Shown here in pieces: positions 13,457-21,882 of a stretch of 36,176 nucleotides of DNA; position 1 is the first letter of the stretch; each line of letters starts with the position of its first letter. The notes below the pieces were generated by a model. It saw only the letters and a program-made list of their open reading frames with translations. It made no database searches and was not told where the DNA came from. Made by a program: the position numbers and the translations under genes. The DNA is from an uncultured Gilliamella sp. (lineage in GTDB: Bacteria; Pseudomonadota; Gammaproteobacteria; Enterobacterales; Orbaceae): the NCBI GenBank assembly GCA_946481345.1, contig CAMLMY010000021.1, positions 1-36,176 on the forward strand, read 5' to 3'.

Positions 13457-13789
13457 ATGAATGTATACAATAATACCCGCTGGCGTAAAGCAAGGCTAAC
13501 CTACTTAAAACGTAATCCATTCTGCGTCATGTGTAGAAAGCAAGGCAGATATGAACTAGCCACGGCAGTAGACCACATAACCCCGCATAAACTTGAACAT
13601 GCTTTAAAAGCAAAAGATCAAGCAAAGATTAAGAGAGCACAACAATTATTCTGGGATTCTTCTAACTGGCAAGGATTATGTAACACACATCATTCAAGCA
13701 CTAAGCAACGTATCGAGAATAAAGGAACAGAGATAGGGTGCGATATCAACGGCATGCCATATGGCGGACATTGGAGTAAAGAAAAATGA
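13457..13789 (+). CDS. HNH endonuclease associated with DNA packaging
   Basis: The 110-residue protein has the compact HNH fold: CVMC zinc pair (residues 23-26), VDHITPHK with the catalytic His, NWQGLC and CNTHHSSKT-type end with the second CxxH metal ligands. In HK97-like cos phages such an HNH protein next to terS/terL works with terminase for specific cutting at cos. The C-terminal GCDINGMPYGGHW tail is typical of these phage HNH proteins. The ribosome site is weak. The next gene overlaps its stop by 4 bases. Confidence 0.9.
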   Translation: MNVYNNTRWRKARLTYLKRNPFCVMCRKQGRYELATAVDHITPHKLEHALKAKDQAKIKRAQQLFWDSSNWQGLCNTHHSSTKQRIENKGTEIGCDINGMPYGGHWSKEK

Positions 13790-14019
13790 AAGATGAAAAG
13801 AAATTACAAATAGCCCAGATAACTAAACACGGTAGTACTATTGGGCTAGGACTGTTATATGACGGTGAATTACTACCATGTCAAACAGGTGAATTGGACA
13901 TAAAAACATACTCTAATAGCTATGCTAGTGTTAATGTCAATTTCAGTATATGTAATAGCGCAATAGGTATCGCCACATATGAAATAACAGAACAGGGGGA
14001 GGGGGAGGTAAAAAGTTAG
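13786..14019 (+). CDS. Hypothetical protein between HNH and terS, 77 aa
   Basis: The ATGA overlap with the HNH gene indicates coupled translation. The product looks beta-rich (IGLGLLYDGELLP, YASVNVNFSICN) with no signal peptide or known motif. Genes at this position vary between related phages and are usually unassigned. A 77-base gap with no clear element separates it from terS. Confidence 0.55.
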   Translation: MKDEKKLQIAQITKHGSTIGLGLLYDGELLPCQTGELDIKTYSNSYASVNVNFSICNSAIGIATYEITEQGEGEVKS

Positions 14020-14096
14020 TAGTAAAGCACGCATAAACCACCCGCCTCCTTTCATTTTAACGCTAACCCGATTTTTTTAGTTTTTTTAGGTTGATT

Positions 14097-14573
14097 ATGT
14101 CTACAAAGAAAAGAACACGATCCGATAGCACTACGGCGGTTATTAAGGCTATGGGTAACGCAGCTAAAAATACAATCGAACCGCCAGAGTACGCCGGATT
14201 AATGCCAAACGCCCGCCCGTTTTGGGATTCTAATATTAAATCAAAATCATTAGACCTATGGACAGAGACTGACCTCATAGAATGCGCAGATTTATGCAAT
14301 AACCAAGTACGAATTATTGAGTTGAGAAAGGAGTTAGCTAAAGAGAACAAAAAAACAGGTGAGGAGAGATGCCCTAAAGAGATCAAACGGATTGATAGTC
14401 AAATAACAGACTTAGGACGTTTAGTTGCAGCACAAAAACGCAACTTACAAATACATTCGCATGCGACTAACGGAGAATCACGAGATCAAATCAAATTAAA
14501 TAAAAATGAGCAAAAAGCTAGGCAGTATTTAGATGATGACAAACAAGGATTACTTGCCATGCCAGTACATTAA
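14097..14573 (+). CDS. Terminase small subunit (P27/HK97 type)
   Basis: In-frame TTG and ATT codons precede, but the ATG at 14097 has AGG 6 bases upstream and is preferred, giving 158 aa. A basic, disordered N-terminus leads into PPEYAGLMPNARPFWDSNI and a helical core (DLWTETDLIECADLCNNQVRIIELRKEL) as in P27-family small terminases, then a basic linker and an acidic C-terminus ending LLAMPVH. It recognises the packaging site and regulates the large subunit, whose gene begins 11 bases later. Confidence 0.85.
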   Translation: MSTKKRTRSDSTTAVIKAMGNAAKNTIEPPEYAGLMPNARPFWDSNIKSKSLDLWTETDLIECADLCNNQVRIIELRKELAKENKKTGEERCPKEIKRIDSQITDLGRLVAAQKRNLQIHSHATNGESRDQIKLNKNEQKARQYLDDDKQGLLAMPVH

Positions 14574-14584
14574 CAAGGTGAAAT

Positions 14585-16114
14585 ATGACAAAAGAAATGA
14601 CAAAAGGAGAGAAAGTAATCGCCTTTATAGAATATTATTGTCGTGTACCAGACGGTCAACATCTTGGTAAACCTATAAAACTGGCTGAGTTCCAAAAGAA
14701 ATTTATTTTAGATATTTATGATAATCCACATGGTACTCATACTGCATACCTTAGTATTGCCAGAAAGAACGGTAAAACGGGATTAATTGCAGGGTTATTG
14801 TTAGCACATTTAGTGGGTCCAGTTGCTGTGCAAAATTCGCAAATTGTTAGCGGGGCAAATAGCCGTGAGCAAGCTGCTATAGTTTTTGATTTGGCAACTA
14901 AAATTATCAATTTAAATCCAGAACTACAAAAAATTATAAAAATAGTTCCGAGTGGAAAGCGACTCCGTGGATTACTTTGTAATGTTGAATACAAGGCGTT
15001 ATCTGCCGAAGGTAAAACAGCGCACGGGCTGTCACCGGTACTAGCCATACTGGATGAAATAGGGCAAATAGTGGGACCTAGAAGTGATTTTGTTGATGCG
15101 ATCACAACCTCACAAGGTGCACATGAATTTCCTTTACTTATCGCAATTAGCACTCAAGCTGCTAATGATGGAGATTTATTTAGTATGTGGCTAGATGATG
15201 CCGAATCATCTAAAGACCCGCATATCGTTTCACATGTTTATTCTGCTGAAAAATCAGCAGATGTAATGGATGAACGAGCATGGTATGCAGCTAACCCTGC
15301 GCTGGGTTTGTTTCGTTCCTATGATGATTTGAAACGATTGGCTAGCGCTGCCGAACGGATGCCAAGTGAGGAGAACAAATTCAGGAATCTTAATTTAAAT
15401 CAGCGGGTATCGGTTGTTAGTCCGTTCGTTTCTCGCAACGTCTGGGAATCATGCGGAGCAGATCCAACAAATGAGGAAGTGATTAGTTACGCTGGGCTTG
15501 ATTTATCAATGAAAAATGACTTAACGTCATTTGTTGTGATATCTAAAACTAGAAATGGTGAATGGAATGTACACCCCTATTTTTGGGCAACAGAGGTTGG
15601 CATACATGAACGATCAAAACGGGATAGGGTTCCTTATGATGTATGGGCTAAACAGGGGTATTTGAGAACAACGCCGCAAGCATCAATTGATTATGAATAT
15701 CTTGCTAAAGAGTTAAGCGAAATCATCCCTTTATATAACCTTGTAGGGATTGCGTTTGACCGATACCTTATTGATTTTTTGATTAAAGAATTCGAACGTA
15801 TCAATTTTACCCCTCCGCTAATTAATTTTGGTCAGGGATATAAGGACATGTCACCCGCATTATCAATATTAGAAGATCAATTGTTAAATAGAAACATAAG
15901 ACATGGTAATCACCCGATTTTAACAATGTGCGCGTCTAATGCTGTGGTGACAAGAGATGCAGCAGACAATCGAAAGTTTGATAAACACAAAGCTACAGGG
16001 AGGATTGACGGAATGCAATCGCTTGCAATGGCATTTGGTATAACAAATAAAGATGATGAAAAGGGAGAAACCCTATCAGATCATATTTTAAAAGTCGGGA
16101 TTCGCACACTATGA
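14585..16114 (+). CDS. terL: Terminase large subunit (packaging ATPase and nuclease)
   Basis: The 509-residue length is normal. The ATPase half has a Walker A-like IARKNGKTG at residues 58-66 and Walker B VLAILDEIG (Asp157, Glu158). The RNase H-like nuclease half has AGLDLS with Asp306, a second acidic in FDRY (Asp392) and IDGM with Asp475. It pumps DNA into the prohead and makes the terminal cuts. The protein is of the YmfN/HK97 group. Its stop overlaps the portal ATG. An ATG four codons in (14597) is an alternative start. Confidence 0.95.
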   Translation: MTKEMTKGEKVIAFIEYYCRVPDGQHLGKPIKLAEFQKKFILDIYDNPHGTHTAYLSIARKNGKTGLIAGLLLAHLVGPVAVQNSQIVSGANSREQAAIVFDLATKIINLNPELQKIIKIVPSGKRLRGLLCNVEYKALSAEGKTAHGLSPVLAILDEIGQIVGPRSDFVDAITTSQGAHEFPLLIAISTQAANDGDLFSMWLDDAESSKDPHIVSHVYSAEKSADVMDERAWYAANPALGLFRSYDDLKRLASAAERMPSEENKFRNLNLNQRVSVVSPFVSRNVWESCGADPTNEEVISYAGLDLSMKNDLTSFVVISKTRNGEWNVHPYFWATEVGIHERSKRDRVPYDVWAKQGYLRTTPQASIDYEYLAKELSEIIPLYNLVGIAFDRYLIDFLIKEFERINFTPPLINFGQGYKDMSPALSILEDQLLNRNIRHGNHPILTMCASNAVVTRDAADNRKFDKHKATGRIDGMQSLAMAFGITNKDDEKGETLSDHILKVGIRTL

Positions 16115-17307
16115 ATCTATTTAAATTCTTTAAACGTAAAGGAAACCCTTTTAGTCCGCAGGATCTCGCGGATTATATAGGTTTTTCAGTTGATACCTAT
16201 ACTGGACGCCGAGTAAGTCCAGCACTGGCTTTGAAATTAACAGCGGTATTCGGTTGTGTTCGGGTATTAGCTGAATCGGTAGGTATGCTGCCTTGTTTTT
16301 TATATCAATCCACTGATAACGGACGAATAAAAGCACCAAAGGAAAAACTTTACTCGCTTCTATATATTGCACCCAATGAATATATGACCCCGCAGGAATT
16401 TTGGGAGTATTTAATCGGTTGCTTATGTTTACGCGGTAACTTTTATGCTTATAAAGTAAAAGTGTTTGGTGAGGTTGTCGAACTGCTACCGCTTTTACCT
16501 GATAGTGTGCTACCAAAGCTCAATGAAAAATGGGAGCCAGTATATCAAGTGACTTTCCCTGATGGTTCTTGTAAAACCTTATCGCAGAACGAAATTTGGC
16601 ACGTTCGCACATTTACAACAGATTCATTAATCGGATTAAGTCCAATTAGTTATGCGCGACAGGCTATAGGGTTAGGGTTGGCAACAGAAGAGCATGGAGC
16701 GCGTTTATTTAATAATGGTGCTGTTCCAAGAGGAGTATTACAAACTGACGATTCATTGACAGATGAAGCCTATAAGCACTTAAAAGATAGTTTTCAGGAA
16801 CAACATCAGGGGTTATCTAATGCTCATAAACCAATGATTTTGGAAAAGGGGCTTAAATGGAATAACATCAGCATGTCAGCGGAAGACGCGCAATTCCTCG
16901 ATACTCGAAAATTCCAACTTGAGGAAATATGCCGAATATTCCGTGTACCGCTTCACATGCTACAAAACACTGACCGCGCAACATTTAACAATATAGAGAA
17001 TCTGGGCATGGGGTTTGTTAATTACTCATTAGTACCATATTTAACTCGTATAGAACAACGAATAAATAATGGTTTAGTGAGTAAAGAGAAACGGGGACAA
17101 TTCTATGCAAAGTTTAATGTAGGCGCTTTACTGCGTGGCGATATGAAATCTCGTTATGAATCTTATGCAACGGGTATTAATTGGGGGATTTTGTCACCCA
17201 ATGAATGCCGAGATTTAGAGGAACGTAACCCACGAGAAGGCGGAGACGTTTATTTAACCCCAATGAATATGACTACTAAACCACAGGATAATGATAATGT
17301 TAAGTAA
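16111..17307 (+). CDS. Portal protein (HK97 gp3 family)
   Basis: The 398-residue protein has the typical HK97 portal features: TAVFGCVRVLAESVGMLPCFLY near residues 44-65, the NFYAYK strand, the ARQAIGLGLATEEHGARLFNNGA helix around residue 190, and DRATFNNIENLGMGFVNYSLVPYLTRIEQ near 285-315. Twelve copies form the vertex through which DNA enters and to which the head-tail connector binds. It overlaps terL at its start and the protease gene at its end. Confidence 0.95.
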   Translation: MNLFKFFKRKGNPFSPQDLADYIGFSVDTYTGRRVSPALALKLTAVFGCVRVLAESVGMLPCFLYQSTDNGRIKAPKEKLYSLLYIAPNEYMTPQEFWEYLIGCLCLRGNFYAYKVKVFGEVVELLPLLPDSVLPKLNEKWEPVYQVTFPDGSCKTLSQNEIWHVRTFTTDSLIGLSPISYARQAIGLGLATEEHGARLFNNGAVPRGVLQTDDSLTDEAYKHLKDSFQEQHQGLSNAHKPMILEKGLKWNNISMSAEDAQFLDTRKFQLEEICRIFRVPLHMLQNTDRATFNNIENLGMGFVNYSLVPYLTRIEQRINNGLVSKEKRGQFYAKFNVGALLRGDMKSRYESYATGINWGILSPNECRDLEERNPREGGDVYLTPMNMTTKPQDNDNVK

Positions 17308-17950
17308 AAAAAGGTTGGACATACCCTTCACGATTAAATCAATCAGTGATTCTGGGGTATTTAGTGGCTATGGATCAGTGTTTGGCGTTAGAGATAGCTA
17401 TTCTGACATAGTCGTTAAAGGTGCCTTTACAAAATCACTTAATAAGTGGAAAGAAAAAGGACGCCTACCTGCACTGCTTTGGCAGCACAAAATGGACGAA
17501 CCTATCGGCTATTATACCAAAATGATTGAAGACGATAACGGATTATATGTTGAGGGACAATTACTTATTGATGATGACCCATTAGCAAAACGGGCATACG
17601 CTCATATGAAAGTTAAATCTTTGTCTGGATTGTCAATAGGGTATTTTTTAAACGAATATGAGTATGATAAAGAAAAATCAGCATTTCTTTTAACGGAGCT
17701 TGATCTTTTGGAGGTGTCTGTAGTCACTTTTCCAGCTAATGATGAAGCAAGAATCGATAATGTAAAAAGCATTTTTAAAAGTGGTGATATACCGTCACCA
17801 AAAGAAATTGAGCGAGTACTGCGCGACGTTGGACTCTCCAGAAATCAGGCAAAAGCGTTTATGTCTGGGGGATATTCTTTACTAAAACAGCGAGATGTTA
17901 GTGATAGCGAAGAAAACGCTTTAAACATTTTAAAATCAATTAATTTTTAA
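17297..17950 (+). CDS. Prohead maturation protease (HK97 gp4, U35/S78-like)
   Basis: An ATG at 17291 is in frame, but AGGA lies 8 bases before 17297, which is preferred (217 aa). The catalytic region is visible: LLWQH (the histidine), then KSLSGLSIGY containing the nucleophile serine, followed by LLEVSVVTFPAND. It cleaves the N-terminal delta domain of the capsid protein and then itself. The C-terminal part includes IERVLRDVGLSRNQAKAF, common in this family. It ends 17 bases before the capsid gene. Confidence 0.93.
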   Translation: MLSKKRLDIPFTIKSISDSGVFSGYGSVFGVRDSYSDIVVKGAFTKSLNKWKEKGRLPALLWQHKMDEPIGYYTKMIEDDNGLYVEGQLLIDDDPLAKRAYAHMKVKSLSGLSIGYFLNEYEYDKEKSAFLLTELDLLEVSVVTFPANDEARIDNVKSIFKSGDIPSPKEIERVLRDVGLSRNQAKAFMSGGYSLLKQRDVSDSEENALNILKSINF

Positions 17951-17967
17951 TCAGGAGATTAGATATT

Positions 17968-19185
17968 ATGGCTGTAGATCACAAAGATATAGAACAGGTC
18001 GCGGAAGAACTTAAACAACGATTTGAAGAATTCAAAGCTACGAACGACCAACGTTTGGAAGGAATTGTACAACAAAAGGCAGCATTAGCGGGTCAAGTTG
18101 AAACTCTAAACGCAAAATTAACTGAATTAGATAATATAAAAACATCATTAGAAAACGAACTAAAAGAAATAAAGCGTCCTAATGGTGGTAATAAAAATAT
18201 ATCAGAACATAAAGCAGCTTTTGCTAGGTTTATTCGTAAGGGTGATGAAACGGGATTAACCGAGCTGGAACAGAAGGCAATGCAAATCGGTGTTGATGCT
18301 GACGGTGGGCACGCATTACCAGAGGAACTCAATAGAGATATTTTATCAGCATTACGCGATGAAGTTGTGATGCGTCAAGAATGCACCGTTATAACGGTGG
18401 GTACACCAGAATGGAAAAAATTAGTCAATGAGGGGGGCATTTCTTCTGGTTGGGTCGGTGAAATAGAGGATCGTCCAGAAACAAGCACGCCTAAATTAAG
18501 TGTATTAACGCCTGTTTGGGGTGAGATCTATGGTAACCCGCATGCTTCACAAACCATGTTAGATGATGCATTTTTTAATGTTGAATCATTTATTACTAGT
18601 GAATTAGCTACCGAGTTTGCAGAGAAAGAAGAAACGGCACTTACTATAGGTGATGGTGATAAAAAACCTAAAGGCTTTTTATCATACGCGACAGATGACA
18701 AGAAAGACAAAGATCGCGACTGGGGTAAATTACAAATAATCACCGCAAAGGCTGCAACTATATCTGCTGACGATATTATTAGCCTTATCTATAGCTTGCG
18801 TAAACCTTACCGAGCGGGCGCTAAATTCATGCTAAATGGACAATCGTTATTAGCTGTGCGTTTATTGAAAGACGACAAGGGTAATTACATTTGGCAACCG
18901 GGATTACAAGCAGGTCAGCCATCATCATTATCAGGTTTTGCGATTGCCGAAAATGAGCAAATGCCGGATATCGGGGATGGGTCAGGTAAAGCGCCAATTG
19001 CATTTGGGAACTTTAAACGTGGTTTTTATATCTTCGATCGTATTGGTATTCGTGTGTTACGTGACCCGTACACCAAAAAGCCGTTTATTGGTTTTTATAC
19101 TACAAAGCGCGTGGGGTCAATGTTGAATGATAGTAATGCTATTAAGCTATTAGCTGTAACGGCTACGGCAGCGAAAAAATCTTAA
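17968..19185 (+). CDS. Major capsid protein (HK97 fold)
   Basis: The 405-residue protein begins with a charged coiled-coil region (about residues 5-75) that matches the HK97 delta domain serving as an internal scaffold. The shell domain follows from about residue 110 (DGGHALPEELNRDIL). The C-terminal GIRVLRDPYTKKPFIGFYTTKRVG stretch is characteristic. No separate scaffold gene exists. GGAG lies before the ATG, and a strong terminator after the stop may set high capsid levels relative to the genes downstream. Confidence 0.95.
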   Translation: MAVDHKDIEQVAEELKQRFEEFKATNDQRLEGIVQQKAALAGQVETLNAKLTELDNIKTSLENELKEIKRPNGGNKNISEHKAAFARFIRKGDETGLTELEQKAMQIGVDADGGHALPEELNRDILSALRDEVVMRQECTVITVGTPEWKKLVNEGGISSGWVGEIEDRPETSTPKLSVLTPVWGEIYGNPHASQTMLDDAFFNVESFITSELATEFAEKEETALTIGDGDKKPKGFLSYATDDKKDKDRDWGKLQIITAKAATISADDIISLIYSLRKPYRAGAKFMLNGQSLLAVRLLKDDKGNYIWQPGLQAGQPSSLSGFAIAENEQMPDIGDGSGKAPIAFGNFKRGFYIFDRIGIRVLRDPYTKKPFIGFYTTKRVGSMLNDSNAIKLLAVTATAAKKS

Positions 19186-19197
19186 TATGCTAATAAT

Positions 19198-19224
19198 GCC
19201 CTTTATTAAGTAAAGGGCTTTTTT
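19198..19224 (+). terminator. Rho-independent terminator after the capsid gene
   Basis: GCCCTTTA (19198-19205) pairs with TAAAGGGC (19211-19218) around TTAAG, then six T. It lies between the capsid and connector genes, so it would cut downstream late mRNA unless antitermination is complete. Confidence 0.85.
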
Positions 19225-19237
19225 ATAAGGTGATGAC

Positions 19238-19555
19238 ATGAATTTACCCACAATTGAAGAATTAAAGCAGCAGGTAAACGTCGATCATGATGATGATGAT
19301 AACCTATTGCTAACGTATTCGTCAGCAGCTAAGACTACAATTGAAAATTACATTAATCGTAAATTGTACGAAGATTCAGTGCCTGATGACTGCTCAAACG
19401 GAATGGTTATTAACAATGTAATAAAAGTAGCAATATTGATGCTCGTTGCTCATTGGTATGATAACCGAGAGGCGGTAGCTGTTAATAGCTCGGCGGTTGT
19501 TTTGCCATTAGCGTATCAAATGTTAATTAATCCATACAGGATAATTCCATTATGA
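19238..19555 (+). CDS. Head-tail connector protein (HK97 gp6-like)
   Basis: This 105-residue protein is mostly helical: IEELKQQVNVDHDDDDNLLLTYSSAAKTTIENYINRKL at the start, then a VIKVAILMLVAHWYDNREAV helix and a short hydrophobic C-terminus. This is the pattern of the gp6-like adaptor that docks beneath the portal. AAGGTG precedes the ATG by 7 bases. The stop overlaps the next start by 4 bases. Confidence 0.85.
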   Translation: MNLPTIEELKQQVNVDHDDDDNLLLTYSSAAKTTIENYINRKLYEDSVPDDCSNGMVINNVIKVAILMLVAHWYDNREAVAVNSSAVVLPLAYQMLINPYRIIPL

Positions 19556-19875
19556 GAGCAGGGCGACTTAGAAACCGCATTACAATTCAGCAGAAAGTGA
19601 GCGGGAAAGATGATTTTGGTCAAGATATTGACCAGTGGGTAGATGTTTGCACCGTTCGTGCTGAAATACGAGACATATCTGGTAAAGAATATCAATCATC
19701 ACAAGTAGAACAATCGCAAACGGACTGCAAAATTCTGATTAGACATCGTAATGATATTAAAACAGATATGCGGATATTTAGTAACGGTATTTATTACGAC
19801 ATCAAAGCAGTTCTGGAGGACGTGAAAAAAAATAGGCTTGAACTACCATGTCAAAAAGGCGTTAGATATGATTAA
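19552..19875 (+). CDS. Head-closure / head-tail joining protein (SPP1 gp16-like)
   Basis: This 107-residue beta-rich protein begins MRAGRLRNRITIQQK, the typical opening of head-tail joining proteins. It continues with a WVDVCTVRAEIRDISGKEY segment and a DIKAVLEDVKKNRLELPCQKG end, all standard for the family. It closes the connector channel after packaging. It overlaps the connector gene before it and the tail-joining gene after it. Confidence 0.88.
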   Translation: MRAGRLRNRITIQQKVSGKDDFGQDIDQWVDVCTVRAEIRDISGKEYQSSQVEQSQTDCKILIRHRNDIKTDMRIFSNGIYYDIKAVLEDVKKNRLELPCQKGVRYD

Positions 19876-20293
19876 ACCGATAATTGCATTTACTGGTTTT
19901 AAAGAGCTGGATGATGATTTTAAATTGCTCTCTAATGCTGAGAAAAGGCAAGTATCAAGAAAAGCTGTGCGTGCTGGTGCGGTAGTTTTCCGTGATGCTG
20001 TGCGTGCAAATGCGCCAGTTCGATCTGGATTGCTAAAACGTAGCATATCCGTTGATACTGTCAGAGGATTGGCAACCGCAGGCGTTAAATTTAAAAAAGT
20101 GCTAGTGAAGAAAAAAGGCAAAAAGGGCAAACATAAATCAACGCCGTTTTATTGGTATTTTCTGGAGCATGGAACGTCGAAAATGTCCGCCCAACCTTTT
20201 GTCAGACCTGCGTTTGATGCAAACGTCAAAAAAGCCGAAGATGTTGCTTTTAATCAGTTTCTAAAAGATATCGACGAGATTTTTTTAAAATGA
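19868..20293 (+). CDS. HK97 gp10-like tail-joining protein
   Basis: The frame is open from a TTG at 19838, but the ATG at 19868 has AAAAGG 8 bases upstream and is preferred, giving 141 aa. The family signature is clear: GFKELDDDFKLL, then APVRSGLLKRSI around residues 52-63, a lysine-rich loop, and YWYFLEHGTSKMSAQPFVRPAFD. It links head completion to tail attachment. The stop overlaps the next ATG as ATGA. Confidence 0.9.
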   Translation: MIKPIIAFTGFKELDDDFKLLSNAEKRQVSRKAVRAGAVVFRDAVRANAPVRSGLLKRSISVDTVRGLATAGVKFKKVLVKKKGKKGKHKSTPFYWYFLEHGTSKMSAQPFVRPAFDANVKKAEDVAFNQFLKDIDEIFLK

Positions 20294-20619
20294 TTGAAAC
20301 CAAAATTAATGATGCATTAAAAAAACTGTGTGATGGGCGCGTTAGTCCATTGGTAGCCAATCAAGGTATACAGCCCCCATATATTTGCTATACCAAAGTG
20401 TCTGAAGTTTGGGGCGACGTTATGTGCGGTCAATCCTACGTTGAATATTGTTTTCAGATAGATGTTTATGCGAAATCATTGTTTGAAGCTGAAACTATCC
20501 TAAAACAATCATACACCTGCTTAAAACCATTGAAACCTTTTAATGTCAGTAACTATCACGATTACGAATCCGACACAAAACTCTACAGATCAACGTTAGA
20601 GTTTTTCCTACTGAATTAA
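20290..20619 (+). CDS. Tail completion / terminator protein (DUF3168, gpU-like)
   Basis: The 109-residue protein has the DUF3168 pattern: an N-terminal helix (IETKINDALKKL), then a PPYICYTKVSEVWGD stretch, YCFQIDVYAKSLFEAETI, and a C-terminal strand pair ending YRSTLEFFLL. It should cap the tail tube at the head-proximal end. The start overlaps the previous stop by 4 bases. It is followed by a 10-base-periodic repeat and a terminator. Confidence 0.85.
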   Translation: MIETKINDALKKLCDGRVSPLVANQGIQPPYICYTKVSEVWGDVMCGQSYVEYCFQIDVYAKSLFEAETILKQSYTCLKPLKPFNVSNYHDYESDTKLYRSTLEFFLLN

Positions 20620-20628
20620 CCATTAACC

Positions 20629-20655
20629 AACCTAACACAACCTAATCAAACCTAA
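20629..20655 (+). repeat. Three AACCTAA repeats at exactly 10-base period
   Basis: AACCTAA occurs at 20629-20635, 20639-20645 and 20649-20655. It is flanked by two copies of TAACCATTAA at 20617-20626 and 20653-20662. The block lies between the tail completion stop and the terminator cassette. Confidence 0.7.
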
Positions 20656-20661
20656 CCATTA

Positions 20662-20699
20662 AAACCGCCCTCGTGGCGGTTTTTTTATGTCTGGAGAAA
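20662..20699 (+). terminator. Terminator-plus-RBS cassette, copy 1 (38-bp repeat)
   Basis: AACCGCC (20663-20669) pairs with GGCGGTT (20675-20681), followed by a seven-T run and then ATGTCTGGAGAAA, which supplies the GGAG site for the tail tube gene. The whole 38 bp is identical to 25604-25641. Confidence 0.85.
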
Positions 20700-20707
20700 A
20701 TAAAACA

Positions 20708-21205
20708 ATGACAGATCAACAAAGCGAATACACAAGAACCAGAGGCGCTGGAATTTACATCGGTAAAGAGCCTAGCACCGAATTCATCACAGATATTAAA
20801 TCTACATTACCGTTAGAGTGTACCGTAACGGATTATTCCATGACAGCACCAGAGGGGGAGGAAATCGATGTATCAACCCTATCATCACGCAATAAAGAAA
20901 CTATTAGCGGATTGCCTGCTGAGGCATCAGTTACATTTAATGTTAACTTTGTATCTGGCAATGCTGGGCAAAAATTACTTAGAAAATCATATGGTAATGA
21001 TGAAAATTATCCATTCAAACTACAGCACGAAGACGGAAGTTCCGTTGATTGGATTGCACGTGTAACAAGTTATGAATTTAAAGGGGGACAAAATAACATC
21101 GAAACAGGATCATTTACACTTCGAGTTAAGGGGTCATTTGAATTTAACGAGCAACCAGTAATACCTACCAGTAAACAAATCAACCTAGCGGAGAAAAAAC
21201 AATAA
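20708..21205 (+). CDS. Major tail tube protein (lambda gpV-like)
   Basis: An ATG at 20687 lies in the terminator tail and lacks a ribosome site. GGAG at 20693-20696 serves the ATG at 20708, giving 165 aa. The protein is beta-rich with TRTRGAGIYIGK at the start and a GGQNNIETGSFTLRVKGSFEF end, matching siphovirus tail tube proteins that stack as hexamer rings around the tape measure. No Ig-like C-terminal domain is present, unlike lambda gpV. The stop overlaps the chaperone start by one base. Confidence 0.85.
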   Translation: MTDQQSEYTRTRGAGIYIGKEPSTEFITDIKSTLPLECTVTDYSMTAPEGEEIDVSTLSSRNKETISGLPAEASVTFNVNFVSGNAGQKLLRKSYGNDENYPFKLQHEDGSSVDWIARVTSYEFKGGQNNIETGSFTLRVKGSFEFNEQPVIPTSKQINLAEKKQ

Positions 21206-21588
21206 TGAATTTAAAACAAATCATTACCGCTAAGAATTCAGGTTTCCGTACTCAATCTATCGAGGTGAAAGAATGGGGGGTAAATGTTATCGTCCGCGAA
21301 CCGCTTCACACGGATTTTTATCGTTATATCAAGACGATCGAGCAACTCAAAGAGGATAAAAATTTATCTGAACATGATAAAGACGAGGGTAGTATTAAAG
21401 CCGAAGTAATACTGTTCGCATCTATCCTGATAGATGATAATGGTGATTGCCTTTTTAATGCGAGCGATGATAAGGATATGGAGGCTTTGATAAGCTGCTA
21501 TGGTCCAATTCACACGCGTATCGTTAATAAATCTATTGAATTGATTGATTTAAAAAACGATCCGATAAAAGAAGCTAAAAAAAAGTAG
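21205..21588 (+). CDS. Tail assembly chaperone (gpG-like)
   Basis: The 127-residue protein is read in the zero frame and ends KEAKKK just after an A_AAA_AAG slippery site. The position between tail tube and tape measure genes, the size and the frameshift into a second frame match lambda G. The chaperone coats the tape measure while the tube polymerises and is absent from the virion. ATG follows the tail tube stop directly (TAATG). Confidence 0.88.
   Translation: MNLKQIITAKNSGFRTQSIEVKEWGVNVIVREPLHTDFYRYIKTIEQLKEDKNLSEHDKDEGSIKAEVILFASILIDDNGDCLFNASDDKDMEALISCYGPIHTRIVNKSIELIDLKNDPIKEAKKK
21579..21585 (+). other. Programmed -1 frameshift slippery heptamer A_AAA_AAG
   Basis: The zero frame reads AAA AAA AAG TAG, so the heptamer A_AAA_AAG (the E. 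coli dnaX type) is in frame and is followed at once by the stop. A -1 slip continues as VESEPELFFKLKLALRLGK into the downstream frame. A weak hairpin (AGAAAG with CTTTTCT, about 21587-21609) may stimulate the shift. Confidence 0.88.
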
Positions 21589-21881
21589 AAAGTGAGCCTG
21601 AACTTTTCTTCAAGCTAAAATTGGCATTAAGACTTGGTAAAACGTTGGCTGAACTTGAACAATCAATGTCAGCTAGCGAGTTTTATTATTGGGTCGCATT
21701 CGATAAACTAAATCCGATCGGTGATGAACGCCACGATTGGCACGCTGCACAAATTACATCAAGTATTTTTCGCTCACAAGGTGCTAAAGTCTCTTTTGAC
21801 GACTGTTTAATTAAATTTAGAGAAGAGAAAAAAGAACCTATAACTTTATTTGATGCATTATCTAATTTACTAGGGAAATAA
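21585..21881 (+). CDS. T part of the G-T tail chaperone fusion, made by -1 frameshift
   Basis: This frame has no good independent start. After slippage at 21579-21585 it adds 98 residues to gpG, giving about 225 aa in total. It contains LRLGKTLAELEQSMSASEFYYWVAFDKLNPIGDERHDWHAA, a pattern seen in T-domain chaperones that contact the tape measure protein. A GT:G ratio set by frameshifting is conserved in long-tailed phages. It ends one base before the tape measure ATG. Confidence 0.88.
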   Translation, partial: VESEPELFFKLKLALRLGKTLAELEQSMSASEFYYWVAFDKLNPIGDERHDWHAAQITSSIFRSQGAKVSFDDCLIKFREEKKEPITLFDALSNLLGK

Positions 21882-21882
21882 C

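Noticed and set aside
13335-13520. Minus-strand frame across the HNH start
   Set aside because: It overlaps the clear HNH gene and the palindromic region, with no ribosome site or recognisable product.
14737-15153. Minus-strand 138-codon frame inside terL
   Set aside because: It is antisense to the conserved terminase ATPase domain, so the open frame is a by-product of terL codon use.
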